DNA of 64,000 nt from Crossaster papposus. Taxonomy: Eukaryota; Echinodermata; Asteroidea; Velatida; Solasteridae. Below the pieces are notes generated by a model. The model did no database searches. It had not been told where the DNA came from and saw only the letters and a program-made list of their open reading frames with translations. Each line of letters starts with the position of its first letter. The first letter of the stretch is position 1. The DNA lies in NCBI GenBank assembly GCA_037893245.1, contig JBAIAA010000734.1, forward strand, positions 124,001 through 188,000, read 5' to 3'. The position numbers were made by a program, and so were the translations under genes. This document shows positions 1-9,990 of the stretch, in pieces.

Positions 1-851
1 CACTTCTCCCGTACTACGGAACTCCGAGTCGTCCTGAGTCAGATTTTCCTTTCAACTTTGGACTTACTGCACTCAACATAAAGAAACTCAGCGGGACCAC
101 AGTCCATCAGCTGGTCAATGCATGGATGGTGGACCTACCGCATGATGGATGGCCGAACTGGGTGATTGGTAATCATGACTGTTCTCGTATCGCTGATCGA
201 GTGGGAATCAAATACGCACGAGCTTTAAACGTCTTGAATCTGCTTCTTCCAGGAACCCCTAAAACCTACTACGGAGAAGAGATAGGTATGATGAATACTT
301 GGGTCCCACTCAACAAATCCCAGGATCCTTACGCAGGCTTAGAAGCTAGCCACTGGAAGGACGGACGAGATCAAGAACGTTCTCCAATGCAATGGGACAG
401 ATCGTCGCATGCCGGATTCAGTACCACTCCCAGGGAAACATGGCTTCCGACCAACCAGAACTACCTCTCAGGAGTCAACATTGCTGACCAAAATGCAGAC
501 AACACATCTGCGTTGGCACTTTACAAGAAGCTAGCAGCACTCCGGAAAGACGAGCCTGCCTTCCAAACCAACCACCTCAAGTACGTCATCGTGAACGACA
601 AGATCTTCTCTTTCCTTCGTACGCCTGATACACCAGGCCTTGATTCCTTCCTAGTCATCATCAACGCTGGTACCTCTGAGTCTACTGATGACTACTCTGC
701 AGCTTTGATGGAAAGTCACCAGTTGAATATTGAAGGAAACATCGGGATCATCACGATCAGCAGTAACATGGATCAAGAGAGAGTGTCTCGAGATATGAGC
801 AAGGTTTCTGTCGCAATAGGCGAAGCACTTGTTATCAAAGTCGCTTTATAG
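1..851 (+). CDS. Alpha-amylase-fold protein (rBAT/SLC3A1- or maltase-like), C-terminal exon
   Basis: The frame is open from the window edge to a TAG stop at 849-851, giving about 283 codons; the first ATG (126) is internal. The protein begins in the (beta/alpha)8 barrel with LLPYYGTPSRPESDFPFNF, then WPNWVIGNHD, the conserved amylase region with the transition-state His-Asp pair. GTPKTYYGEEIGMM and RSPMQWDRSSHAGFS follow, both typical of GH13 maltases and the SLC3 heavy chains. The last roughly 100 residues would be the C-terminal beta-sandwich. The nucleophile Asp and acid Glu lie upstream, outside the window, so enzyme versus transporter subunit (rBAT, which partners a light-chain amino-acid transporter) cannot be decided. 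WLPTN before a SALALYKKL-type segment fits rBAT well. Upstream exons and the N-terminus, including any membrane anchor, are off the window. Confidence 0.88.
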   Translation, partial: LLPYYGTPSRPESDFPFNFGLTALNIKKLSGTTVHQLVNAWMVDLPHDGWPNWVIGNHDCSRIADRVGIKYARALNVLNLLLPGTPKTYYGEEIGMMNTWVPLNKSQDPYAGLEASHWKDGRDQERSPMQWDRSSHAGFSTTPRETWLPTNQNYLSGVNIADQNADNTSALALYKKLAALRKDEPAFQTNHLKYVIVNDKIFSFLRTPDTPGLDSFLVIINAGTSESTDDYSAALMESHQLNIEGNIGIITISSNMDQERVSRDMSKVSVAIGEALVIKVAL

Positions 852-1200
852 GGTATACAATCCGTCCCTAGCTGTGAAGAGCGAGGCTCTATCGACCCAT
901 CAGGTTAAAACCATAAGGCCCGTTCTTACAGCCAGGCAGAAAAAGACAGAATGATTCTTTCAATGGACATTAATAATTATTTGATGCAATGCCAAATGCA
1001 GCACTTTCTTGAGGACAAATTCTGTTCGCTTGGTTGCTCAACTACGAAATCATTTGCAGTTTTATTTATGTCGCCTTACTCGTTTCTATTTTGAGTGGTA
1101 ATTTATAAGAAATTATATAAAATTGTAGATCAAACTTATTTTGCGGTTGACAGTAAAACGGTGAAAATTTTATCTGATACATAGTAAATCGAAGTACTGT
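852..1200 (+). other. 3' flank of the amylase-fold gene
   Basis: This stretch follows the TAG stop and probably includes the 3' UTR. I see no further ORF with family features and no clear AATAAA close to the stop, so the polyadenylation site is not placed. A diverged MITE fragment begins just after it. Confidence 0.35.
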
Positions 1201-1204
1201 TGGG

Positions 1205-1400
1205 GTTTTAGCGCCAGGATTATGATGACATTGACTTGGCCCAGCCGAGGGATTGTTTTTCACGAACCTCGATCCGAGATTGAATTAGGCCGGCATCTGA
1301 TGGTAGTACACCCTATTTCCGGCTTCGGGGCGTGTTTATCCGTCATTCGTTTCGAATTCCGGAAAAAAACCACGTTGCGTGTATAATGTACATGTACGTC
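1205..1400. repeat. Diverged copy of the CCAGTTCGCGCCGG MITE family
   Basis: The segment shares ordered blocks with the better copies at 28298 and 36147: a GCGCCAGGATTAT-like start, CCTCGATCCGAGA, CCCTATTTCCGGC, TTTATCCGTCATTCG and TTCGAATTCCGG. The order matches the 36147 copy. Ends are too decayed to show the inverted repeats or the TA target site. Confidence 0.55.
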
Positions 1401-1649
1401 AAATGACGCGAACTCACGGCACGGCCCAGCTCTCGCAATACATGTACCTATAAAAGCTGGTTCGTACTTCACGCGAAAACAAATGCGATGCAGATTTGCC
1501 GTCAGGAAACATTCGCTGCGAAAATTCGCTAAGTTAAAATGTGTTCAACTTTTACGAAATCGCAAGCCCCAAATTTACATTGGCCTTCGCTTTCGTGCCG
1601 AGTATGAAACTACGAAGCGGGTGATTTTGTTTTATCTCTCAATTCAGCT

Positions 1650-1860
1650 AACTCGTACGAACGACTTATATGCCGTACGTACGACTTATGTCTCGTACAT
1701 ACGACTCAAATGTAACTCGCACGTACGACTTATTTGTCGCACGTATGGCCTATGTCGTACGTGCGACTTATATGTCGTACGCACGACGTATATCTCGTAC
1801 GTGTGACTGAATTACATGTAACTCGTACGTACGACTTATATCTTGTTATGAATTGTAACT
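1650..1860. repeat. CGTACG-rich degenerate tandem repeat
   Basis: About nine variants of a 20-24 bp unit follow each other, each built on the palindromic core CGTACGTACGACTTAT with spacers such as ATGTCT or ATCTCGT. The core is nearly self-complementary, so the tract could fold into short hairpins. Similar cores recur at 2006-2050 and 3003-3048. The 107-aa ORF crossing it (1483-1806) reads the repeat and is not supported as a gene. Confidence 0.75.
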
Positions 1861-2278
1861 CTTGTGTGTATACGACTTATGAAGTCTAAGTCAGGTCATC
1901 TTATTTTAATCACTTTCTAATATAAGCGGTCTGCAGTATCTATATCCAAAGATGGCGGACAAACTTAATTGTGCACCTGTTACTGAATGAGGAGCCGTTA
2001 TGTATAAGTCTTACGTACGACTTATGTCTTATACGACTTAAGTCGTACGTACGACATAATACTGAGAGATAATTTTCACCATGTCACTATTCAGGGGCCA
2101 ATTTCATAGAGCTGCCTAAGCACAAATGTTTGCTTGAAGTACAAAAGCCCTTGCTTAATAAATCAGATAAGGAGCCAAAATTCCATGTGATTGTTATGCT
2201 AAGCTAACAACAGCTGAATGCCTACCACAAATAATATACATCACATGAAGTTGTGGCTGGTAAGCTGGTTTTACTAAG
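1832..2278 (+). repeat. Direct repeat of about 450 bp, copy 1
   Basis: The segment from CGACTTATATCT to GGTAAGCTGGTTTTACTAAG matches 2827-3272 with only scattered differences. It carries a CGTACG-motif stretch and the left part of a MITE that starts at 2092 with CAGGGGCCAATTTCATAGAG. Copy 1 stops abruptly at 2278, where an LTR-like sequence begins. Confidence 0.85.
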
Positions 2279-2820
2279 TGTGATGGACGAAGTTCGGCCA
2301 TCATTCCGGGATTCAACTTACGAACAAGAACTCGGAAATAAAGACACTAAACAGAGAGGATTTCCGTACTCTCAATAATTTATTACGTAGCCAACATGGC
2401 AACAGTAAGTATACAGGGAGCAATGGCGACCACACGACTCTGGATCATAGAACGACCAGTGCAAGGCAAAACCATGGCTTTTATACAGCAAATAACTGAA
2501 CTGTTATATAATCTAATCCAAATCGGATTACAGTTAATCCATACAATACTCGTTACGTAGTAAATAACCAGGTGCATCACATACGTGCATCACATACGCC
2601 CCTCCTTCAAAGATTGGCTCCTGCCAATTTCACAATAAAGGGCAAACAAATATTTATTTTACAAATTAATACAAATTATACCATTTTAAATCAATAAACA
2701 TGATTAATCCAACGCGTCTGTTGATCGTCTGTTGATCTTCCAATGTCCTTCCAATGTCCTTCCAATAGTTCAAGGAACTCGATGCCGCGGTTCATCGGTT
2801 CCCAAGGGGCAATGTAGAAC
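2279..2820 (-). mobile_element. LTR-retrotransposon remnant (one LTR plus a little internal sequence)
   Basis: Read on the minus strand, the stretch 2279-2594 starts TGTGATGCAC and ends CCATCACA, the TG...CA pattern of an LTR of about 315 bp. A purine-rich run (GAAGGAGGGGCG on the minus strand, about 2595-2615) abuts it and could be the polypurine tract before a 3' LTR. Only about 200 bp of possible internal sequence follow. There is no second LTR and no recognisable coding domain. It is a fossil fragment; the superfamily cannot be told. Confidence 0.5.
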
Positions 2821-2826
2821 ATCAGA

Positions 2827-3272
2827 CGACTTATATCTCGTTATGAATTGTAACTCTTGTGTGTACGACTTATGAAGTCTAAGTCAAGTCATCTTATTTT
2901 AATCACTTTCTAGTGTATGCGGTTGGCAGTATCTATATCCAAAGATAACGGACAAAATTAATTGTGCACCTGTTACTGAATGAGGAGCCGTTATGTATAA
3001 GTCTTACGTACGACTTAAGTCCCATACGACTTAAGTCGTACGTACGACATAATACTGAGAGATAATTTTCACCATGTCACTATTCAGGGGCCAATTTCAT
3101 AGAGCTGCCTAAGCACAAATTTGTGCTTGAAGTACAAAAGCCCTTGCTTAATAAATCAGATAAGGAGCCAAAATTCCATGTGATTGTTATGCTAAGCTAA
3201 CAACAGCTGAATGCCTACCACAAACAATATACATCACATGAAGTTGTGGCTGGTAAGCTGGTTTTACTAAGC
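2827..3272 (+). repeat. Direct repeat of about 450 bp, copy 2
   Basis: This is the second copy of the 1832-2278 segment. Unlike copy 1, it continues into the complete right end of the embedded MITE (to 3331). Confidence 0.85.
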
Positions 3273-3331
3273 AAGAATGTTTTTGCTTAAGCAATTTTTA
3301 TCCTTAAGCTGCTCTATGAAATTGGCCCCTG
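3085..3331. repeat. Complete MITE with hAT-like CAGGGGCC inverted ends
   Basis: The left end CAGGGGCCAATTTCATAGAG and right end CTATGAAATTGGCCCCTG are inverted repeats of about 24 bp with one mismatch; the inside has no coding capacity. CAGGGG-type ends recall hAT elements, but the expected 8-bp target duplication is not visible. Related copies lie at 2092-2278 (cut), 32490-32732, about 54655-54850 and about 57272-57525. Confidence 0.75.
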
Positions 3332-3332
3332 C

Positions 3333-3950
3333 TTCGTATGAACCGACTTTAATACAATCGAAACAAAATGGTTGCACTCTCCTTGGGAATGAAACTTGCT
3401 GCTGTCGTTCCCATGGTTCGTATTAGATTGCAGGCGTTCAAATTAATGTATTATACCCGACATTTTCATATTAACACATCCTAAGTTGAAGTTATGTCAT
3501 TCGGTTCAAGTGATCATCCAATTTAGCAGTAGGTTTGGTTAAGGGTAATTGTTTGCACGAGATTCTTATTCTTTTGTATTCGTATTCGTATTATTCGTTT
3601 ACTCGTATTCTGTTTAAAAGGCAAGATTCGAGGCATTAACGTTCCGACTTTCGACTGCTATCTGCTATTATATCCTTTTAATCTATAGAAATGAACATGT
3701 AAACTAGTGTTACGGGAAAATCGAATTAAACGTAAAGATCGACGTGTATACATACATTATTGCTCTTTTGTGTTCTGTTTCAAATTGTTGACCTTTTACT
3801 CTTCTATTTTTTAAAGTGAACAAAGAAATTGGCAAGGTGGGACTCGAGCCTGCGAGATTCTTTGTTCACTTTGAAATGTATCCAAATTAAAAATTGCTAT
3901 CCGTGTTTTCTTACATCTCTTACATTTTTATTTAATTAGTGTGAACAATA
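3333..3950. other. No gene seen; short TATTCG microsatellite
   Basis: Only a short irregular run of TATTCG/TTATTCG units at about 3564-3612 stands out. No ORF with recognisable features is present on either strand. Confidence 0.5.
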
Positions 3951-3954
3951 TTAA

Positions 3955-4323
3955 AGGAGCACTATGTCCTGAAATCCCCGAAAATGTCATGTTTTGGATT
4001 GTTTACTTATCCTATTTCAAACATAGTTATAGTTGAAAGGGAAACCAACCTAATGTCTTATCGTTTCCGAGAAAATACGAACAAAGCAGGTTGTTTACGT
4101 TTGACGCGGCGGAAATGTTGGGGTATTCGTACACACGCATTTCCAATTATCCAGCCATCAGGAAATTATGGGCTGTATCTCGTATACTCAGCGCAGTGAC
4201 TACATCAAACTGGTGCCGCAAACCTTGCATTAAATACACGACTGATATCATACTGGTAACGCCGCAGCTATACGTACGTTGCCATGCTATGGTATCGCGA
4301 CTATACACCCAAACAGCTCGAGT

Positions 4324-4360
<37 letters not shown>

Positions 4361-4536
4361 CAGAAAAACGACCCTAGAAACTCGTTCTACACAAGAATAA
4401 CACAAACGACCAGTTTTTTTAAAGGATGACTGTGTGGATGTTCATATCCTACTTTTAAATGCTCGTTCCGATAAACATCATTGCGTTCAAAACGCAATTT
4501 GTAGAGCAATTGGGCAATTCCAGGACATAGTGCCCC
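3955..4536. repeat. TTAA-flanked MITE, copy 1 (holds a 34-G run)
   Basis: The ends AGGAGCACTATGTCCTG and CAGGACATAGTGCCCCT are inverted repeats, flanked by TTAA at 3951-3954 and 4537-4540, as expected for a TTAA-targeting (piggyBac-like) non-autonomous element. An inverted second copy lies at 35519-35990; the two share long stretches near both ends. A run of 34 G (4326-4359) sits in the middle. ORFs inside are not supported. Confidence 0.75.
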
Positions 4537-4540
4537 TTAA

Positions 4541-4918
4541 AATAAACAAATTAATATTAATGATCAACAATGCATTTGTTTGTATTAAGCGGAGAATGTA
4601 TAAACACTTAATTAAGTGGTATTAGTGACAGTACACACGCACAACACATAAAGGCAAACGGCGCCGAACTTGACTTACATTGCAGATTTGATGTATAAAC
4701 ACAGCCGTCATCTATTCACGTGACACGTACTAGAACTACTCATTCAATTATATTAATGAAACTTTGTAAAATTTAAATTGTATAAACAACTGCAATCGTA
4801 TTCCTGGTGACAATACAGAGGCTATGGTGCAGAACTCGATTTACATTTCGGAATTGATATTCATTATTATATAAATACAGCCGTCTATCCACGGGTCACA
4901 TATTGTATTATTGAGAGC
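4541..4918. repeat. Diverged tandem duplication of about 150 bp, no gene
   Basis: Blocks in about 4620-4735 (GAACTTGACTTACATTGCAG, ACAGCCGTCATCTATTCACG) recur in modified form at 4805-4900 (GAACTCGATTTACATTTCGG, ACAGCCGTCTATCCACGGGT). No coding signal is visible. Confidence 0.45.
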
Positions 4919-5873
4919 AAAATAAATAATAATAATACAAGGCATTTATATGGCGCTCTACAAAGATCACAGCGCCTAACAATCAACATGCAGCACACAC
5001 ATACACACAAATATTATATATTTATCAACAAATGGGAAATAAGTGTGTTTTGAGTAGGCGCTTGAAGATCGCAATGGACGCCGCTTTCCTGATAATAACC
5101 GGCAGTTGATTCCACAGATTCGGAGCAGCAACAAAGAATGAGCTATCCCCGGCTTTCTTGTTGGAGCGAGGAACAACCAGTCGGGTGACATCAGAAGAAG
5201 AGCGGAGTCTCATGCGATCTCAAGGTCTCTATTTGTTATAAAAAGCGAGATTATCAGTAATGTAGCTTGGGAATTGACCATTGCTAAATTTATATACATA
5301 CAAAAGGATTTTGAACACGATTCTTTCTTTGACAGGGAGCTAGTGAAGCGAGCGCAGTAAGTGACCAGATGAATTTTCTCTGCCGCGTGAAATCACAAGA
5401 CGCGCAGCTTTATTTAGAAGACGCTGTACACGTCTTATGTCGACTTCCCTGGCACCGTGTAGCAATGAGTTGGCATAGTCAATACGAGAAAGAACCAAAG
5501 ATCTAACAGCATTTTGGCAATGAGTGAGAAACCGGCGAATCCGCCACAAATTAAGAATATGAAAATTAACACTTCTACAAATTGTGTTGTTGTGACTGGT
5601 CGTGGATAATGCAGAATCAAGTGTAACCCCCAGATTCTTAGCAGTGTTGGAGGGCTTAATACATGTGTCTCCAAGTGTTAACGCAATATGTGGTAATTTG
5701 TTGATGACTGTCGGTGAAGCAAAAACAAAGAATTCAGTTTTGTCTTGATTTAGCTGAAACATTTTATGGACCATCCAAGTATTGATCTTAGAAATATAAG
5801 TGGAAAGATTAGTGAGCGTACGAATAGAATCATCAGCCACTTTGGGGTCAAATTTTGCATAGAGCTGGGTATC
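4919..5873 (-). mobile_element. CR1/L2-like LINE, 3' part (RT C-terminus and tail)
   Basis: On the minus strand the reading begins at DTQLYAKFDP, the segment that follows the YADDTQLY catalytic box of CR1/L2-type reverse transcriptases. It continues through INTWMVHKMFQLNQDKTEFF, AKNLGVTLDSAL and LVLSRIDYANSLLHG. In another frame comes the C-terminal motif FFVAAPNLWNQLPVIIRK. The 3' end reads GGCGCTCT... into an ATT-rich tail at 4919-4940, typical of this group. The coding region is broken by a frameshift near 5215-5340. It starts abruptly at 5873, where the tail of another LINE lies. It is probably the downstream half of the element at 9089-9990. Confidence 0.75.
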
Positions 5874-5875
5874 TT

Positions 5876-8800
5876 TCATTTCATTTCATTTATTATTTCT
5901 CAGGTGAACAAGAACATGACAAAATACAATGCATAAGTAACAAAATACAATACATAGAGTACAGGACGAGACTGATAACATCCCTGAAGGATTGCCAAAA
6001 AGCGAACCTAATCACTATCTGGTGGCTCTCCCATAATGCTATCAGTTATCGACAGTTACAGTTAAACTTACAGTGATCTTTTGTACAAGTTGTTGGTTAT
6101 TTTTCTTTACTTCTATGATAATATCCTTAGATTCCTTACAATAATTACGTGACTGGTATTTACAAAATACCACTTGGGGAAAATAACGAGGACGAAGTTA
6201 ATTATGCCCGAAGTCGAATTATCCCAGGTTTTGGAAAAAAAGTGCCCAAGCTATGAAGAATGTTAGCAGAAACTTCTTGCGGAAGAGTGTCCCAGATACG
6301 AGGGAATTTAACAAACAGAGACTGGCGGGAAAACAATGGTACGTGCTGATTGGTGGGAAAATTTAACTAAGATTGTGGTACAAACATTTTGCAGCAAACA
6401 CAGTGATCATTTGTACAAGTTGTTGATTATTTTTCTTAAAAACAATGATAAAGTCCTTAGAGTACAGAATACAATTACATGACTGGTATTTACAAAATAC
6501 CACTTAGAAAACATATGAGGACAGAGTTAATTATGCCCGAAGTCAAATTTTCTCAGGTTTTGAATAAAAGTGCCCAAGCTATAAAGAATGCTATTAGAAA
6601 CTTCTTGCGGGAGAGTGTCCCAGATGCGAGGAAATTTAACAAACAGAGACTGGTGGAAAGCATTTGTACGTGCTGATTAGTGAGAAAATTTAACTAAGTC
6701 TGTGTGACGTGTATTAACACTTAGATAATTAAAAACAGGGGTGTCAAAATTGTGGTACAAACATTTTGCAACAAACACAGTGGAAAGAAAGTTAAACCTA
6801 GTCATGATGTAAGGAAGTCCCAGTCTGGTGCAACGGTCGGAGTACTCAATGCTGACTCTGTCTCTAACAAAGTTGTATCTTCGTGGAAGACCCAGACAGC
6901 CCCGAGTAAATCTACGCTGAACTCTCTCCAAGGAGTTTTGTTCGGTGAGAGAACCTGGGCACCAGACTGGGACAGCATACTCCATGATTGGCCGGACTAA
7001 GGCACGATACAATTTGACAAGCAGAGTAGGTTCTCTACATTTTACCAATCTTCTTATGAATCCATTCATTCTATTTACCTTAGACACTACTTTACTTATG
7101 TGAAGCTTCCATGTAAGATCATGTGAAATTACAACACCAAGGTATTTATATTGCTCAATTGATTCTAGGGTTTGCATACCGATACTGTAGGTTGGTTTAG
7201 GTGGATTTGAGCGGGTGATTGACATTACTTTGCATTTATTCGTGTTAAGTTTCATTTTGTTCAGTGCACACCATGTGTCAATTTGGATTAGGTCATTCTG
7301 TAGAGTTATTTCGTCATCAGTGCTGTGAATAATTCTATAGATAACAGTGTCATCTGCATACTGTCGCATTTGAGAGTTGACACAGAAAGGTAAATCAAAT
7401 GCAAATATGTTAAAAAGGAGTGGGCCCAGTACAAAGCCTTGTGGCACACCTGACCAAACTGGGACCCAATCAGAATGGCATGTTCCCTGAAATTGTACAC
7501 GTTGTTTTCGGTCACTCAGGTATGATTGAAACCATTGACGAGCCACACCGCACACACCGTATTTATGCAGTTTATCGAGAAGGACCTTATGACTGACACG
7601 GTCAAATGCCTTTGACCAGTCTAAGAAAACCGCATCAATACGGGGTGGGTGGGGCTGGTCAATGGCTTGAGCCCAGTCATGATACAATGTAGTCAGCTGA
7701 GTTGCAGTGGAACGTTGTTGTAGAAAGCCATGTTGGCAGTCAGAGATTATACCACCCCTGTACATGTGGTAAGTAAGTCGATTAGAAACAATTTTCTCAA
7801 GACATTTTCCTACAATAGAACAAAGAGAAATTGGCCTATAATTGCTTGGATTATGGGGGTCACCAGACTTATGTATGGGGACAATATTGGCTAGTTTCCA
7901 TTCGCTCGGAATTTTCCCAGTTGAGAGTGACAAGTTGAAAATCTTACAAAGGGGATGAGACAAGGCATCGGCGGCAATCTTGAGTAGTGTCGGAGAGATA
8001 TCGTCTGGACCTTGAGATTTATGAGTTTCAAGAGCTTTAAGAATTTTGTAAACTTCAGTGGGATTTGTCTCAATGGAAACTAATCGAGATTTGCAATTGT
8101 CATGGCAATCCTGGATTGGTTCAAGTTGGGGTTCTTTAGTGAAATTCTTCTGAAAGTTCAGACAGAATTCCTTGGCAATAGCAGTATAATCATTGATAAT
8201 TTGGTCACCAATACGAAAGCTGGTTACTGACGATGTTTTGCGGCTTGAACTGACCAGAGACCAGAACCGTTTTGGATTTGAAGAACAATTTTGGGCCAGA
8301 TCTTGAATGTACTTACTGTATGATTTTCGGATGTGGTAATTCAACTGATTGCGCAGTGCTTTGTACTTAGTCCACAAAGCCACATTGCCCTTGTTTCGAG
8401 TAGCAGTCTTGTAGGCACGGTTTTTCTCTTTGGAAAGGGAAACAATTTCATGAGAGATCCATGGTTGTCTCCGGTTGCCCCTTTGTTTGGCAATGGGAAC
8501 TAAATCAGAGACTGCAGCAAATAAGAGATCCTTAAAGTTTGACTAGGAAGTGTCTATGTCTAGTTCCGGAGATAGGTAAGTGTCCCATGGAATTTTGCAA
8601 AGGGTGGATACTAGCTCGGCTTGATCCGCTTTGTGGTATTGAACAAATGTGCGTTTTAATGGTCTGGGCTTTACCTTGGTAGAAATACCAAATGAGATGC
8701 CATTATGATCACTACTCGCCAGAGCCGGGCCAATTGATATGTTATTAATCAGGTTCGGAGAGTTGCTGAAAATGAGGTCTAATGTGGTGCCATTGGAAGT

Positions 8801-8897
8801 GCTGTTTGGATGCAAACGGGTAACGTCAGCATAAACATGAACATTTAGATTGTGTTCTCTGATGATATATGAGATCACCAACTGGATGAGTGCGTTT
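5876..8897 (-). mobile_element. Jockey/CR1-group LINE, 5'-truncated, inserted in another LINE
   Basis: The element holds the C-terminal part of an endonuclease, a reverse transcriptase and a 3' region ending in an AAATGAAATG-type tail at 5876-5895. In the endonuclease, LDLIFSNSPNLI and SSDHNGISFG include the SDH motif (about 8640-8800). The RT region has KSQGPDDISP, DWSKAFDRVSH, VPVWSGVPQG and YADDTVIY. The 3' region is itself a tandem duplication: about 6071-6395 resembles 6402-6745. Its 5' end is missing. Confidence 0.85.
6677..8881 (-). pseudogene. LINE endonuclease/reverse-transcriptase ORF with one internal stop
   Basis: One frame runs from 8881 to 6677, interrupted by a single TAG at 8543-8545; the 568-aa part after it holds the whole RT. 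The catalytic box reads YADDTVIY. Before the stop lies the end of an APE-type endonuclease. After 6677 the typical C-terminal RIWDTLPQEV signature continues in another frame, so the last residues are shifted. One stop and one frameshift in about 2.2 kb point to a moderately young but dead copy. The first codon at 8881 is TTG and is not a true start; the 5' end of the ORF is lost. Confidence 0.8.
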
Positions 8898-9088
8898 GTT
8901 TATGGTGTAAATGGAAGACACATACCTGGCGACACGAAGGTGAATTGGGGTTAGGGTTAGAATCGAGGACGACCTCGATTGAGATTCGTGTACAAAACCA
9001 ATGAGAGCCGTCGGAAAAAGCTAAGTACAAACAAAGGAGATTTTCGAGAGGAACAAAGGAAACTCCTCAATTTACACCATAAACAAAC
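8898..9088. repeat. Segment with 19-bp inverted ends at a LINE junction
   Basis: GTTTGTTTATGGTGTAAAT at 8898-8916 faces its exact reverse complement at 9070-9088. The 150 bp between contain GGGGTTAGGGTTAG (two telomere-like TTAGGG units, about 8945-8958) and no coding signal. It sits between the 5' end of the inner LINE and the resumed outer LINE. It may be a small MITE or a rearranged insertion junction. Confidence 0.55.
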
Positions 9089-9990
9089 CTGTGTGTACAT
9101 GGTGAAACACTGTGGGACTATTACTGAGCCTTTGGGTACCGAAATTCTTAAATCATGCTCAGAGGATTGAACAGTCTTGATGGATACTATAGTACGGCGT
9201 CCATTGAGATAAGACATGAACCAGGACTTAGTGGCACCTGTAATACCAAAAAAGTCTCAAGTCTGTCAAGAAGTATTCCATGATCAATAGTATCAAATGC
9301 TGCTGACATGTCAAGTAAAACCAAGAGAACAACTTTGTTTTTATCTAGGGATTGCAAGATGTAATTTTTCACCAAGGCAGTCTTATTACTGTTGTGAGAT
9401 TTATATGCTGACTGGAACTTTTCACCGAGATTGTTGTTTTTAACATGATTTGTAACTTGACATGACGCAGCCTTTTCAATTACTTTTCCAATGAATTTGA
9501 TATTTGAAACAGGTCGATAACTCTTAAAGGCATTGGGATCGAGGGTGCGTTTCTTAAGAACAGGGTGACAGGTAACGTACGTGTCTAGTGAACACAACTT
9601 GTTAGACAGTTGCCCAATGAGTTTTTCAACGTCAGATTTGGTGAGAATCTTGAAATTAGGCAAATTTATGCTAGGATCTAATTGAAACTGGCATGGTATA
9701 TTACCTGAGCGGACAGAAGCTTCAGATGTAAACTTAGATCGGATTTGCTCAACTTTGTCAACGAAAAAGGAGATAAAACTATCAGCAAGTTCAGATTCAG
9801 AGTCACAAACTGGTAAAGTTCTTGAACCGCAGTTTAGAAGACCCCGTATAGTCGTGTACATGTCCTTAAAGCTAGCACTGGTGAATTTGTCGGAGTAGTA
9901 TGTTTTTTGGTATCAGCAATCAGCTTCTGAACATTTCAATATTTTACATAGAGAAGGATTATTCCGAGAGCGAGCCCGGCGGGGGTGGGG
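9089..9990 (-). mobile_element. CR1/L2-like LINE, upstream RT part
   Basis: The minus-strand reading includes LIADTKK/YYSDKFTSASF, then LPVCDSESELADSFISFFVD, SYRPVSNIKFIGKVIEKAA, LLDMSAAFDTIDHGILLDRL, then in another frame SYLNGRRTIVS and ISVPKGSVIVPQCFTMYT. These are successive RT motifs, stopping just before the expected YADDTQLY box. The fragment at 4919-5873 begins exactly with DTQLY, so the two are most simply halves of one element split by the 5876-8897 LINE. Several frameshifts are present. The 9913-10206 ORF is probably decayed sequence of the same element. Confidence 0.75.

Noticed and set aside
3833-3860. Minus-strand tRNA-like B box (GGCTCGAGTCC)
   Set aside because: No A box at the right distance and no cloverleaf; probably chance or a very old SINE piece.
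8944-8960. Interstitial telomere
   Set aside because: Only about two TTAGGG units; too short to mean a former chromosome end.
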